A stretch of 64,000 nt of DNA from Sinomonas susongensis (lineage in GTDB: Bacteria > Actinomycetota > Actinomycetes > Actinomycetales > Micrococcaceae). Each line of letters opens with the position of its first letter. Position 1 is the first letter of the stretch. A model generated the notes under the pieces. It made no database searches, had not been told where the DNA came from, and saw only the letters and a list, made by a program, of their open reading frames with translations. Below are positions 42,057 to 50,665 of the stretch, one piece after another. The stretch covers positions 1 through 64,000 of the forward strand of contig NZ_SSNH01000007.1 in the NCBI RefSeq assembly GCF_005877005.1. Direction: 5' to 3'. Made by a program: the position numbers and the translations under genes.

Positions 42057-42070
42057 CCCCTGATCAGGGG
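42057..42070. terminator. palindromic hairpin between convergent genes
   Basis: CCCCTGATCAGGGG overlaps the last codons of the minus-strand gene and lies 7 bases after the plus-strand stop. There is no strong U-tract, so it is a weak bidirectional terminator candidate. Confidence 0.4.
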
Positions 42071-42798
42071 GTCTTCACACCAGGCATCAGACGGGCTGCC
42101 GGGAAGGTCGCCTCTGCACGAGGTGGTAGTTGTACCGCTTCTTGTTGCACGCATTTGAATGCTTCAAGTGCATCGGTAGCTGAGAGGACGTCGCCGTCTT
42201 CTGCCTTCGCGTCGGCGAGAAGCTTCTCAGCGGCTGCAACGACGAAACGGTGTTCGAGCATTGCATCGGCGAGGCGCTCCCGCGCGTCCCGGATCCGTCG
42301 AGTCCGCCGTCGTTCGGGGCTCTCCGTCAGCCGAGTGGTCAGATTCACGGCCGGTGTGTTCGGCGTAGGCCTGCTCGGCACGACGAAGTCATCGGCGACC
42401 AAGTCCACCCCGAACGCTTGGCCGTCCGCCTCGCTCTCGTGCTCCCCGACTCGCCCGCCCTCCTGAGCACGTTCGAGGAACAACTCGGCTGCCCGCAGGT
42501 GGACGTCGGCGCGGTTCTTCCTTGCACAGAATTCGTGTTCGGCGATGCCGATCCGCTGTGAGTAAGTCTTCTCAGCGGAGGCTTTCGCCTCCAAGAGACG
42601 AAGGCGCTCTTCCTGAACCGTTGGGTCCTCCGCAGGCTCGGACGCCGTCGACTCCCTGACTGCCGCTTCCCCAGCCAGCTCCGCCCGGCGGTCCTCGGGA
42701 GACGTCGTTTCCCGTCTCCCTCGGCCTGCAATCACGGCGGCCAAACTCGGGAGCCCGATGCCGACGATGACGGTCCAGATGATTCCGTTCCAGCCCAT
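42064..42798 (-). CDS. membrane-anchored coiled-coil protein, hypothetical
   Basis: 244 residues. One N-terminal membrane segment (IIWTVIVGIGLPSLAAVIAG) is followed by about 190 highly charged residues rich in Glu, Arg and Ala with heptad-like helices (RRAELAGEAAVREST, KASAEKTYSQRIGIAEHEF). ATG 42798 has AGAGGG 7 bases upstream. A GTG at 42867 would add 23 residues, KYGGLGQFLERNAGGKR, similar to the start of small DUF7662-type proteins. Codon use is noticeably less GC-rich than in the flanking genes, so recent acquisition is possible. Confidence 0.55.
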   Translation of the reverse strand: MGWNGIIWTVIVGIGLPSLAAVIAGRGRRETTSPEDRRAELAGEAAVRESTASEPAEDPTVQEERLRLLEAKASAEKTYSQRIGIAEHEFCARKNRADVHLRAAELFLERAQEGGRVGEHESEADGQAFGVDLVADDFVVPSRPTPNTPAVNLTTRLTESPERRRTRRIRDARERLADAMLEHRFVVAAAEKLLADAKAEDGDVLSATDALEAFKCVQQEAVQLPPRAEATFPAARLMPGVKTP

Positions 42799-43004
42799 GT
42801 GCCCCGCCCTCTTGCCACCTGCATTTCGTTCAAGGAACTGTCCCAATCCGCCGTACTTGCTTGCCACACTTGCCTGTACTCGACTCTGTGCGGGCGCTGG
42901 TCAGCCGTGGAATTCCTGTCGGAGATCTCGTAATCGAGCCTTCGCTGCGGCAGGAGTCCGTTATTTCCTGCAGCCGCCGGGTAGGCCGTTGGTAGTGTTC
43001 CTGC

Positions 43005-43853
43005 ATGCGGCAGGGCAAGGACGGTGATTTCTTGAAGGACATTTCAGTGAACGGGGATTCAGCCAACGGGGACTCGGTCCACGACGGCGGCCTGACCGAG
43101 GCCGTCCAGGAGGCTGGGGCGGTGGAGCTGCTGCTGATCCGGCATGGCGAGAGCGAAGGCAACGTCGCGGCCACGGAAGCGCGCGCGGCCGGTGTGGAGG
43201 TCATCGACGTCCCTGCCCGTGACGCGGACGTGGACCTGTCCGCGACCGGTCGGGACCAGGCCAAGGCGTTGGGTACCGCACTGGGTCGGATCGCCGAGGA
43301 GTTCCGCCCGGACGCGGTGGTGTCCTCCCCCTACGCGCGGGCCCGCCAGACGGCCGAGATAGCTGTGGAAACAGCAGGCTGGCCACTGCAGGTGCGCACC
43401 GACGAGCGGCTGCGGGACCGCGAACTGGGCATCCTTGACCGGCTCACCCGGCTGGGCGTGGAGAACCGCTATCCAGAGGAGTCCGAGCGTCGGGACTGGC
43501 TGGGCAAGCTGTACTACCGTCCGCCTGGAGGGGAATCCTGGGCGGACGTGGCCCTGCGGCTCCGGTCCGTCCTGGCGGAACTGAACAACCTCGGCATGGG
43601 ACACCGGGTGATGCTGGTGTGCCACGACGCCGTGATCATGCTGTTCCGGTATGTGCTCGAAGGCCTTAGCGAAGAGGAACTGCTGGACCTGGCCGCCAAG
43701 GAATCCATCCTCAACGCCTCGATGACCCGGTTCGTGCGCCCCTCCGGCGTGGGGCCGTGGAAGTTGGAGAGCTTCAACGTGGCCGACCACCTGGCGGAGC
43801 AGGGCGTCGCAGTCACCGTGCACGCGGGAGACACCAGTGCCCGGCCGCACTGA
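43005..43853 (+). CDS. histidine phosphatase family protein
   Basis: 282 residues. After a 40-residue acidic start, LLLIRHGESEGNVAATEARA gives the RHG phosphohistidine site; SSPYARARQTAEI, RDRELG and the second catalytic His in MLVCHDAVIMLFRY complete the fold. Phosphoglycerate-mutase-like phosphatase of unknown substrate. It overlaps the NAD(P)H-hydrate dehydratase gene by 17 bases, so the two form an operon and may share a metabolite-repair role. Confidence 0.85.
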   Translation: MRQGKDGDFLKDISVNGDSANGDSVHDGGLTEAVQEAGAVELLLIRHGESEGNVAATEARAAGVEVIDVPARDADVDLSATGRDQAKALGTALGRIAEEFRPDAVVSSPYARARQTAEIAVETAGWPLQVRTDERLRDRELGILDRLTRLGVENRYPEESERRDWLGKLYYRPPGGESWADVALRLRSVLAELNNLGMGHRVMLVCHDAVIMLFRYVLEGLSEEELLDLAAKESILNASMTRFVRPSGVGPWKLESFNVADHLAEQGVAVTVHAGDTSARPH

Positions 43854-44772
43854 CTCCTCCGGCCCCACCCTGGTGACGCCGTCGCTCCTGCGGGAGTGGC
43901 CCCTCCCGCCCCCCGGCCGGGACAAATACTCGCGCGGGTCCGTGCTGGTGGTTGGCGGAGCCCGGGCGACTCCCGGCGCTGCCCTGCTGGCCGGGGCAAC
44001 AGCCCTCCGTGCCGGGGCCGGAAAGCTCACGCTGGCAGTGGCCGAATCCGTGGCCGTGCAGCTCGGGGTGGCACTGCCCGAGTGTGGTTCGATCGGGCTG
44101 CCGGAAACCGCGGACGGCTCGGTCAAGCCGGAGCTGGACCGGATCTCCTCCTATCTGGACAAGGCGGACACGGTCCTGGTGGGGCCGGGACTGGACGATC
44201 CCGACCTCGCCGCGCAGCTGCTGGCCGTGTTGCTCGAACGCGAGGCTGGCCGTGGCGGTCCGTCCGGCGGCGACCCTGATGCCAGGGGAGGGCCCGCCGT
44301 CGTCCTCGATGCCTACGCCCTGGGCGCCCTGGTGTCGCTGGAGGACCAGCTGGACCCTTGGCGCGGCCGGATGATCCTCACGCCGAATCGAACCGAAGCG
44401 GAGGTCCTGCTGGGCCGGGAGGTGGATGACCTCGAAGCAGACCTGGCCGAGATCTCCGACAGGTTCGACGCAGTGGTCAGCTGCCAAGGTCTGGTCACGC
44501 AGCCGCCCGGACTCGAGCTCGGGGAACCGGAACTGTGGAAGATCACGACGGGGCACGGCGGCCTCGGCACCTCCGGCAGCGGGGATGTCCTGGCCGGTGC
44601 GATCGCCGGGCTCCGGGCTCGGGGAACCAGCAGTGCGCAGGCGGCCTGCTGGGGCACCCACCTGCATGCATCGGCGGCTGACCGGCTGGCCAGCAGGCTG
44701 GGCCCGCTCGGGTTCCTTGCCCGGGAACTCGCCGACGAACTGCCCGCCCTGATGCTGGAATTCAGCGTCTGA
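43837..44772 (+). CDS. nnrD: ADP-dependent NAD(P)H-hydrate dehydratase
   Basis: 311 residues of the carbohydrate-kinase-like repair family. KYSRGSVLVVGGARATPGA is the N-terminal nucleotide segment, then ALRAGAGKLTLA, MILTPNRTEAEVLLG and the C-terminal GTSGSGDVLAGAIAGLRARG phosphate-binding turn with the catalytic Asp. It converts NAD(P)H hydrates back to NAD(P)H with ADP. The epimerase domain of bifunctional Nnr is absent. GTG 43837 lies inside the end of the phosphatase gene. The usual LDADAL strand reads LDAYAL. Confidence 0.83.
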   Translation: MPGRTDSSGPTLVTPSLLREWPLPPPGRDKYSRGSVLVVGGARATPGAALLAGATALRAGAGKLTLAVAESVAVQLGVALPECGSIGLPETADGSVKPELDRISSYLDKADTVLVGPGLDDPDLAAQLLAVLLEREAGRGGPSGGDPDARGGPAVVLDAYALGALVSLEDQLDPWRGRMILTPNRTEAEVLLGREVDDLEADLAEISDRFDAVVSCQGLVTQPPGLELGEPELWKITTGHGGLGTSGSGDVLAGAIAGLRARGTSSAQAACWGTHLHASAADRLASRLGPLGFLARELADELPALMLEFSV

Positions 44773-44817
44773 CCACCAGGAGCGGTCTACCGGCCGCCGG
44801 TTGGCCGGCCAGCCCGG

Positions 44818-46143
44818 TCAGTAGTTGAGGTCCTTGCCCTTCGTTTCGGGTATGGTCAGCACGACAAGGGCCGAGATGACAGCCATGAGCACCGCGTACC
44901 CGTTGAACATCCATCCCTGCTTCACGACGTCGGTGAAGAGCGTCTGCAGGTAGGGAGCGGTGCCACCGAATAGCGCGACGCAGATTGAGTACGGAACCCC
45001 CACGCCGACGGTCCGGATCGACGTCGGGAACAGCTCGGCGTACACCGCCGGGACGATCGAGGCGGACGCTGCGATGAAGACCAGCATGACGGACATCGAG
45101 ACGAACAGCTGCCATGCGGAGTCCCGCAGGAGGGCCTGCATCGGGAAGTTCAGCACGGCAGCGCCAATCGCGCTCACGAGCAGAACGGGCTTCCGGCCGA
45201 TCCGGTCGCTCAGCTTCCCCCAGAGCGGAAGCGCGACAAGGAAGACGAGGTTCGCGGCGACGCCCGCCCACAGCGCCTGCCCCGGGTCGATCTTGAGGGT
45301 CGTCGCAGCGTACGTCGGGGCGACGATCGCCCACACGTAGTACACGATCGTCAGGCCGACCGTCAGCCCGATGACCTGCAGCGCCTGCTTGCGGTGCCTG
45401 ACGATCTCGGACCAGAGCTTCGGCTTCGCGTGAGCCGCCTTGACCTCCGCCTCCTCCTCTTGGAAGACCTCGGTCTCCTTGAGCCGCGAGCGCATCACCA
45501 GGCCCCAGAGGCCGAGCAGGGCGCCGACGAGGAATGGGATGCGCCAGCCGAACGCACCCATCTGCTCCTTTGTGAGTATGACCGTGAAGACCGCGCCCAT
45601 GAGCACGCCGGCAACTGTCCCGATGGTCCCGGAGAAGTAGATGAGCGTCGACCAGAGGCCGCGCTTCTCCCGCGGCGCCGTCTCGGAGAGGTACGTCTGC
45701 GAGGAGGGGAGCTCGCCGCCGTGCGCGAGGCCCTGGACGAGGCGGGCGACGAGCAGCACGAGGGACGCGAGAGCGCCTACGGACTGGAACGTGGGGGCGA
45801 CGGCGATGAGCAGGCTGCCGACGGCGGCGAGCCCGATCGAGAGGGTCATGGAGGTCTTGCGCCCGATCCGGTCGCCGATCCAGCCGAACAGGAAGCCGCC
45901 GAAAGGACGGGCGAGGAAGCCGACGGCGAAGACCGCCAAGGTGGACAGGATCGCCGAGGTCGGGTCGGCAGGGTTGAACAGCTGCTTCGAGAAGAACGGG
46001 GCGAAGGTGGCGTAGATGCCCCAGTCGTACCACTCGGCGGCGTTGCCGATGCCCGTGCTCAGGAGCGTGTGCGTGGTGGTGCTGCGGCGGGTGGTCCCGC
46101 TTGCATAGGCCGTGGCGGGCGCGGGGCTGCTGGGAGAAGTCAT
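44818..46143 (-). CDS. MHS-type MFS transporter (metabolite:proton symporter)
   Basis: 441 residues, 12 membrane segments. GIGNAAEWYDWGIYATFAPF before TM1 and GFLFGWIGDRIGRKTSMTLS after TM2 are MHS family marks (alpha-ketoglutarate, proline/betaine and citrate carriers). RLVQGLAHGGELPSSQTYLS is the TM4 motif. It lies downstream of the amidohydrolase (34-base gap) on the same strand, under the divergent Lrp regulator, so it probably imports the substrate of the hydrolase. Ribosome site before ATG 46143 is weak. Confidence 0.86.
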   Translation of the reverse strand: MTSPSSPAPATAYASGTTRRSTTTHTLLSTGIGNAAEWYDWGIYATFAPFFSKQLFNPADPTSAILSTLAVFAVGFLARPFGGFLFGWIGDRIGRKTSMTLSIGLAAVGSLLIAVAPTFQSVGALASLVLLVARLVQGLAHGGELPSSQTYLSETAPREKRGLWSTLIYFSGTIGTVAGVLMGAVFTVILTKEQMGAFGWRIPFLVGALLGLWGLVMRSRLKETEVFQEEEAEVKAAHAKPKLWSEIVRHRKQALQVIGLTVGLTIVYYVWAIVAPTYAATTLKIDPGQALWAGVAANLVFLVALPLWGKLSDRIGRKPVLLVSAIGAAVLNFPMQALLRDSAWQLFVSMSVMLVFIAASASIVPAVYAELFPTSIRTVGVGVPYSICVALFGGTAPYLQTLFTDVVKQGWMFNGYAVLMAVISALVVLTIPETKGKDLNY

Positions 46144-46177
46144 GGGGTGGTGTCTTTCAGTTGGGGTGCGCGGGCGT

Positions 46178-47440
46178 TCAGCGCCCTGCGAGCTGTGCGG
46201 TCTTTGCGAGGGCGAGTTGGGCGTAGAGGGCTGCGCCGTCGGCGAGGACGGCGTCGTCGAACGTCGCGAAGGGCGAGTGGTTGAACGCGCTCGTCGCCGG
46301 GTCGGCGGCGGCGGGCACGGCGCTGAGCCCGATGAAGCTTCCGGGCACCTCGGCGAGGACCCGCGAGAAGTCTTCGGATCCGCTGAGCGGCTGGGGCAGC
46401 CGAGCATGGCGTCCACCGGCCTGCGAGAAGAGTTCCGCGATGGCAGACTCGGCGAACTCCGTTTCCGCCTGGTCGGTAACTGTGAGCGGGTATTCGGCCT
46501 CGTACCGCACCTCGACATCGAGTCCGTGCGCGTGGGCGATGCCCTCGAGGAGGCGGGGGATCGCGGTCTGCATCCGTTCACGGTGGGCATCCGAGAACGT
46601 GCGGATGGTCGCGTCGAATTCCGCCACGTCCGGGATGACGTTTCGCTTGGTCCCGGCGGCGAGGCGGCCCACCGTCACGACAACGGGATCGAACATGTCG
46701 AACTGCCGGGTCACCATCGTCTGGAGGGCAAGCACCAACTCTGCGGCGACGGTGACAGGGTCCTTGGCGGCGTGCGGGGCCGAGCCGTGGCCGCCGGCGC
46801 CGCGAACGGTCACGAAGAGCCCGTCGGATGCACTCATCATGACGCCCGGCCTCGTGAGGAACTGCCCGTGCGGCGCCATGGAAGAGAACACGTGCATGCC
46901 GAACGCCGCGTCGACGCGCCGCCCGGCGGCGTCGAGCACGCCCTCGCGTACCATGACGCTCGCGCCGTCGTACCCTTCCTCGCCCGGCTGGAACATGAAG
47001 ACGACGTCGCCGGCGAGCCGGTGGCGGTTGTCGGCGAGGAGCGTCGCGGCGCCCAGGAGCATCGAGGTGTGGAGGTCGTGACCGCAAGCGTGCATCGCGC
47101 CGTCAATCCGAGACGTGAAGTCGACCCCGGTTCGCTCCTGGACGGGCAGCGCGTCCATATCGGCGCGAAGGAGGACGGCGGGCCGTGCACCCGAGGCCCC
47201 GGCACGGCCAGCGGACGACGACGACCTGCCGCCGCCGTTGTCCGCCGCGCCGCGGAGGACCGCGGTGACCGACGTCGTGTCGGCACCCGTCGAGACCTCG
47301 AAGCCGAGGCCGTCGATCGCGGCAAGGACCTTCTCCTGGGTGCGGGGCAGGTCAAGGCCGATCTCGGGCTCCTTGTGGAGGGCATGCCTCCACTCGACGA
47401 GGCTTCCCTGCAGGCTCTTGGCTTCGGCGATCAGATCCAT
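46178..47440 (-). CDS. M20 family amidohydrolase (hippurate/N-acyl-amino-acid hydrolase type)
   Basis: 420 residues. The di-metal site of the M20D group is present: LRADMDALPVQE, HACGHDLHTSMLLGAA, FMFQPGEEGYDGA and the C-terminal LSGSEDFS. The dimerisation lid carries GAGGHGSAPH. Enzymes of this group cut N-acyl, indole-acetyl or N-acetyl amino acids. A 20-residue Ser/Gly-rich insert (GGGRSSSSAGRAGASGA) interrupts the N-terminal domain. ATG 47440 has AAGGAA about 5 bases upstream. Divergent from a two-domain Lrp regulator. Confidence 0.87.
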   Translation of the reverse strand: MDLIAEAKSLQGSLVEWRHALHKEPEIGLDLPRTQEKVLAAIDGLGFEVSTGADTTSVTAVLRGAADNGGGRSSSSAGRAGASGARPAVLLRADMDALPVQERTGVDFTSRIDGAMHACGHDLHTSMLLGAATLLADNRHRLAGDVVFMFQPGEEGYDGASVMVREGVLDAAGRRVDAAFGMHVFSSMAPHGQFLTRPGVMMSASDGLFVTVRGAGGHGSAPHAAKDPVTVAAELVLALQTMVTRQFDMFDPVVVTVGRLAAGTKRNVIPDVAEFDATIRTFSDAHRERMQTAIPRLLEGIAHAHGLDVEVRYEAEYPLTVTDQAETEFAESAIAELFSQAGGRHARLPQPLSGSEDFSRVLAEVPGSFIGLSAVPAAADPATSAFNHSPFATFDDAVLADGAALYAQLALAKTAQLAGR

Positions 47441-47531
47441 GATTTCCTTCCACGTGACGCGCGCCACTTTTTTCACTGCTGTAGCGAGTGTGTGGCACTC
47501 ACACCGTGACGGGCGTACATTCGTCAAGATC

Positions 47532-48602
47532 ATGCAAAAAATGCCCATCCAACCGGTGAATCATGCACGAAAGACGGAGTCGGAGGCTCTGTCGGAGGAC
47601 GATCTCGAGCTGATCCACGCTCTGCAGATGGCCCCGCGGGTCACCTGGCAGGAGGCGGCAGTCATCCTCCAGGCGCGCCCCGCCACGCTCGCAGCGCGTT
47701 GGCGCCGGATCCAGTCGGAGGGACTCGCCTGGATCACCTCGTACAGGGCCGGGGACCCCAATGAGATGAACCTGGCGTTCGTGGACGTCGACTGCGCACC
47801 CGGGCAGGTGATGGGCGTCGCTGAGGCCCTGAGCTCGATCCCCGAAGTCCAGACGGTCGAGCTCCCGGCGGGCCACCACGATTGCATGCTGACCGTCTTC
47901 ACCGAGACCCTCTCCGACTACTCGAAGCGAGTTGCGCCGGCGATCCTCGCCATTCCAGGGGTCGTCCGCATCCAGACGACCCTGGGCAGCAGGCTCCACC
48001 AGGCCGGCCACTCATGGCGTCTGGCGGCCTTGGATCCGAAGAAGGCCGCCGCGTTTGCGGCTCTCGCGACGTCGGGCCCAGTCGACGCACCCTTGACGCA
48101 GGGGTGCTGGGACCTCCTGCCGTTGCTGGCCCACGACGGTCGGGCGACGGCAGCCCAGATGGCCAAGGAGCTCGGCCGGAGCGCCTCGGCGGTGCAGCGG
48201 CAACTCTCGAGGGTGCTCGCGTCGGGAACCGTTTCCCTCCGTTGCGACGTCGCCCAGGCGGCGGTCGGCTTCCCCGTGACCTGCACCTGGTATGCGCGGG
48301 TGCCGCCGGGGGAGCACCAGGCCGCCGCGGCAGCAGTCCGATCCCTCCGATCGGTGCGGCTCGCGGCGTCGACCACGGGACAGTCGAATTTCCTCGTCAC
48401 GATGTGGCTCCGCTCCGTGGCGGAGGTCATGACTGCAGAACTCGCCCTCCAGGAAAGGGTGCCGGGGATCGACCTGAGGGAGAGCATGGTGATGCTGCGC
48501 ATGACAAAGCGGATGGGCATGCTGATCGGGCCCGACACTCGAGCCCTCGGTCGGGCCGAGCTCCTCTGGGAGGCGAGGCCAGGGGCGGACGGGGTGGTCT
48601 GA
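47532..48602 (+). CDS. Lrp/AsnC family regulator with duplicated HTH
   Basis: 356 residues, twice the usual size. Two AsnC-type winged helices are visible: residues 24-65 (LSEDDLELIHALQMAPRVTW and the ARPATLAARWRRIQSEG recognition region) and residues about 190-235 (CWDLLPLLAHDGRATAAQMA, RSASAVQRQLSRVLASG), each followed by an effector (RAM-like) region. Such doubled Lrp proteins are frequent in actinobacteria. The 91-base gap to the divergent amidohydrolase holds GAGTG/CACTC (47486-47500) as an operator candidate. It probably senses an amino acid released by the hydrolase. Confidence 0.85.
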   Translation: MQKMPIQPVNHARKTESEALSEDDLELIHALQMAPRVTWQEAAVILQARPATLAARWRRIQSEGLAWITSYRAGDPNEMNLAFVDVDCAPGQVMGVAEALSSIPEVQTVELPAGHHDCMLTVFTETLSDYSKRVAPAILAIPGVVRIQTTLGSRLHQAGHSWRLAALDPKKAAAFAALATSGPVDAPLTQGCWDLLPLLAHDGRATAAQMAKELGRSASAVQRQLSRVLASGTVSLRCDVAQAAVGFPVTCTWYARVPPGEHQAAAAAVRSLRSVRLAASTTGQSNFLVTMWLRSVAEVMTAELALQERVPGIDLRESMVMLRMTKRMGMLIGPDTRALGRAELLWEARPGADGVV

Positions 48603-48749
48603 GGGGGCGGATGGCGTGACAAGAACTGTAGAGGCTTGACCGCCCGATTTGGGACCAAAGCCCTTGGCTAACACCTAAAGACGATGGATAAATAGGACCT
48701 GTGCGTCTCAGCGGGCTCTCCGCGGCGACTGAAATCGGGGGTTCTCATC

Positions 48750-49256
48750 GTGGTTGATTCTTTCAAACCGGCCGGAAGCCGGTTGATCGTCGGCGAGCAA
48801 GTCCGCTTCCTGGGCTCGATGCCGGATCCGCTTCTGACGGGAATGCGGGCTCGAAAGGGCGACACGGGCGAAGTGGTGCACGTCCTTCCCGGGCTCTTCC
48901 CTCGTGCCGTTGTCGTGAAGCTGGACAAGCCGAGGACAGAGGGGTTCTATCGGCTCGTCGTGGCGGAGGAATTGCTCGAACTGGTCTTCACGGCCGGTCT
49001 GGACCCGAGTGACGAGGAAGCGGCCGCGCTGGTGGCGGAGGCCGAGGCGCTGGCCCGGAGGGCGAGCATGGCGCAGCACCCATCGGGGTCGGTTCATCGC
49101 GGCAACTCGCTCCCGGTCACGGTCCTCCGCGCGGCATCAGCGTCTGGGCCCCGTCGGCAGCCCGCGCTCGGGGCCACGGGTCTCGCCGCCGTCGTGCCGC
49201 TCGGCAGCAAGGGGCCGGCCGGGAAAGGGCGTGCCTCGTCGGCGGGGCAACGATGA
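48750..49256 (+). CDS. hypothetical protein with SH3-like N-terminal region
   Basis: 168 residues from GTG 48750. Residues 14-70 look like a small beta barrel (VGEQVRFLGSMPDPLLTGM, KGDTGEVVHVLPG, AVVVKLDKPRTEGFYRLV); residues 75-105 are an Ala/Glu helix; the rest is Ser/Gly/Arg-rich and disordered. Its TGA overlaps the ATG of the Imm26-like gene (ATGA), so the pair is translationally coupled. Not recognised. Confidence 0.55.
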   Translation: MVDSFKPAGSRLIVGEQVRFLGSMPDPLLTGMRARKGDTGEVVHVLPGLFPRAVVVKLDKPRTEGFYRLVVAEELLELVFTAGLDPSDEEAAALVAEAEALARRASMAQHPSGSVHRGNSLPVTVLRAASASGPRRQPALGATGLAAVVPLGSKGPAGKGRASSAGQR

Positions 49257-49786
49257 CGCTTGCGAACGGCCCAACAGTTGAGGAGGGTGAAGTCTTCCTC
49301 GTGCCGACCTCCTTCGGGGAAGCCGTCTGCGTCGTCTCCCGCGTCTACGGCGAAGGCCTTCTCATAGGGCACTTCTTCGCCCCCGAGATGCGGGAACTGG
49401 TGCAGGCCGGGGCGGCGCGCACCCGGGACGCCCTCGTCGTCCTGCAGATCGGACCGCTTGGGATCAAGGTCGGCGCGTGGCGCCCGCTGGGCAGGATGGA
49501 GGACTGGGACAGGCGGCGCTGGGCCGCGACCGTATTCGTGACATCCGGCCTCGGCCTGTCGGAGCGGCAGGTCATCCGGTACGCCGACGCGGAGGCCATG
49601 ACGGTCGTGTCCCGCCGTCTCGCGACCCCACAGGAGGCGGCGACGCTGCCGAGGGACGGGCTCTGTGGCTACCAAATGGTTCCCCGGCTGCTCGAGCAGC
49701 TCATTTCGGACAGACGCGCTGTCCCGCTCCGCAACAGGCTGGACTTCCGTCCGGCTGGCGCCTTGGGCGGCTCACCTGCGCCCTAA
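49253..49786 (+). CDS. Imm26-like protein (immunity protein 26 family)
   Basis: 177 residues. VEEGEVFLVPTSFGEAVCVV and LIGHFFAPEM, then VLQIGPLGIKVGAWRPLGRM and WDRRRWAATVFV follow the Imm26 layout (GxVFxxPl..., ...W..lGr...). DGLCGYQMVPRLLEQLI ends the fold. Imm26 proteins were named for polymorphic-toxin loci, but many relatives are not shown to be immunity proteins. The coupled upstream gene is the only candidate partner and does not look like a known toxin. Confidence 0.6.
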   Translation: MTLANGPTVEEGEVFLVPTSFGEAVCVVSRVYGEGLLIGHFFAPEMRELVQAGAARTRDALVVLQIGPLGIKVGAWRPLGRMEDWDRRRWAATVFVTSGLGLSERQVIRYADAEAMTVVSRRLATPQEAATLPRDGLCGYQMVPRLLEQLISDRRAVPLRNRLDFRPAGALGGSPAP

Positions 49787-49901
49787 GCGGGGCTTGGCTG
49801 TGCGGACGCCGGCTGTCTTCCTTCGCCGAAGTCAGAGACGGCACTCCGCATCGCGGTTGCGATCCTGCGCGTAGGTGGGCACCCCGACTCTTGTTGGAGG
49901 C

Positions 49902-50486
49902 TCAACGAGTCGCGCTCGCCGACGGGGTCGGGGTCGCCGTCCCGGGGGAGCCGCTGCCCGTCGCCTTCGCGGTAGTGGTCGACGCCGACGGCGTGGGAAT
50001 GTACTGCCGGTACTGGGCGAGAGTTCCGTCCAGCACGGGGACGAGGACGTCCTGGCTCGATGAGCCGGTCTGGATCCTCACCGTCGTCATGGCCCCCGGG
50101 ATGGCGCCCGAGCTGCTCAGGTCGGAGACGCTGCGGTCGTCGCCGAGCAGGACCTGCCCGTTGGGCGGGACCGTGACGTCGAGGGTGTTGGACGACTGCG
50201 TGGAGAGAGTCGCCGTGACCGGGGACGACGAGCTGTTGTAGAGGCCTCCCGTGAGTCGGCCGGGGGCGTCCGGACTCGGGGTGCCCGTTCCTGCGTTCCC
50301 GGCCGAGACGATGGCGAGATTGTTCGCCTCGAGTGGCCCGACGGTGGCCTGCACCCCAGGGACGGCGGCGGTGATGCTCTGCGTCTCCTGGGGATTCGTC
50401 ATGCTGCAGCCCGCGAGGGCCAGACAGCAGCCGGCGATGGCTGTTGCGAGGGCAATCGACTTTGTGGCCCTGCGGCTTCTCGGCAT
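49902..50486 (-). CDS. lipoprotein, hypothetical
   Basis: 194 residues. A signal peptide with lipobox (ALATAIAGCCLALAGC) puts the acylated Cys at about residue 27. The mature part has one beta-rich domain (VGPLEANNLAIVSAG, LYNSSSSPVTATLST, LDVTVPPNGQVLLG, MTTVRIQTGSSSQDVLVPVL) and a Ser/Thr/Pro-rich end. The layout resembles small copper-chaperone-like exported domains, but no Met/His copper motif is present. AGGAGAAGAGC precedes the ATG. Confidence 0.75.
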   Translation of the reverse strand: MPRSRRATKSIALATAIAGCCLALAGCSMTNPQETQSITAAVPGVQATVGPLEANNLAIVSAGNAGTGTPSPDAPGRLTGGLYNSSSSPVTATLSTQSSNTLDVTVPPNGQVLLGDDRSVSDLSSSGAIPGAMTTVRIQTGSSSQDVLVPVLDGTLAQYRQYIPTPSASTTTAKATGSGSPGTATPTPSASATR

Positions 50487-50665
50487 GCTCTTCTCCTGAC
50501 CGTGCGTTGTGCGGCTGGGTGCGAGAGCTGGTTCCCAGAGTACGCCGCCCGGTGGCAGACGACGACGTCGAAACCGTCAGGTTCGACAATTGATGGGAAT
50601 GGGCCGGCACTGGCCCCAGCACGCATTGCCCAGCCAGAGAGATGTCTACGGAAGGAGCGACGCGG

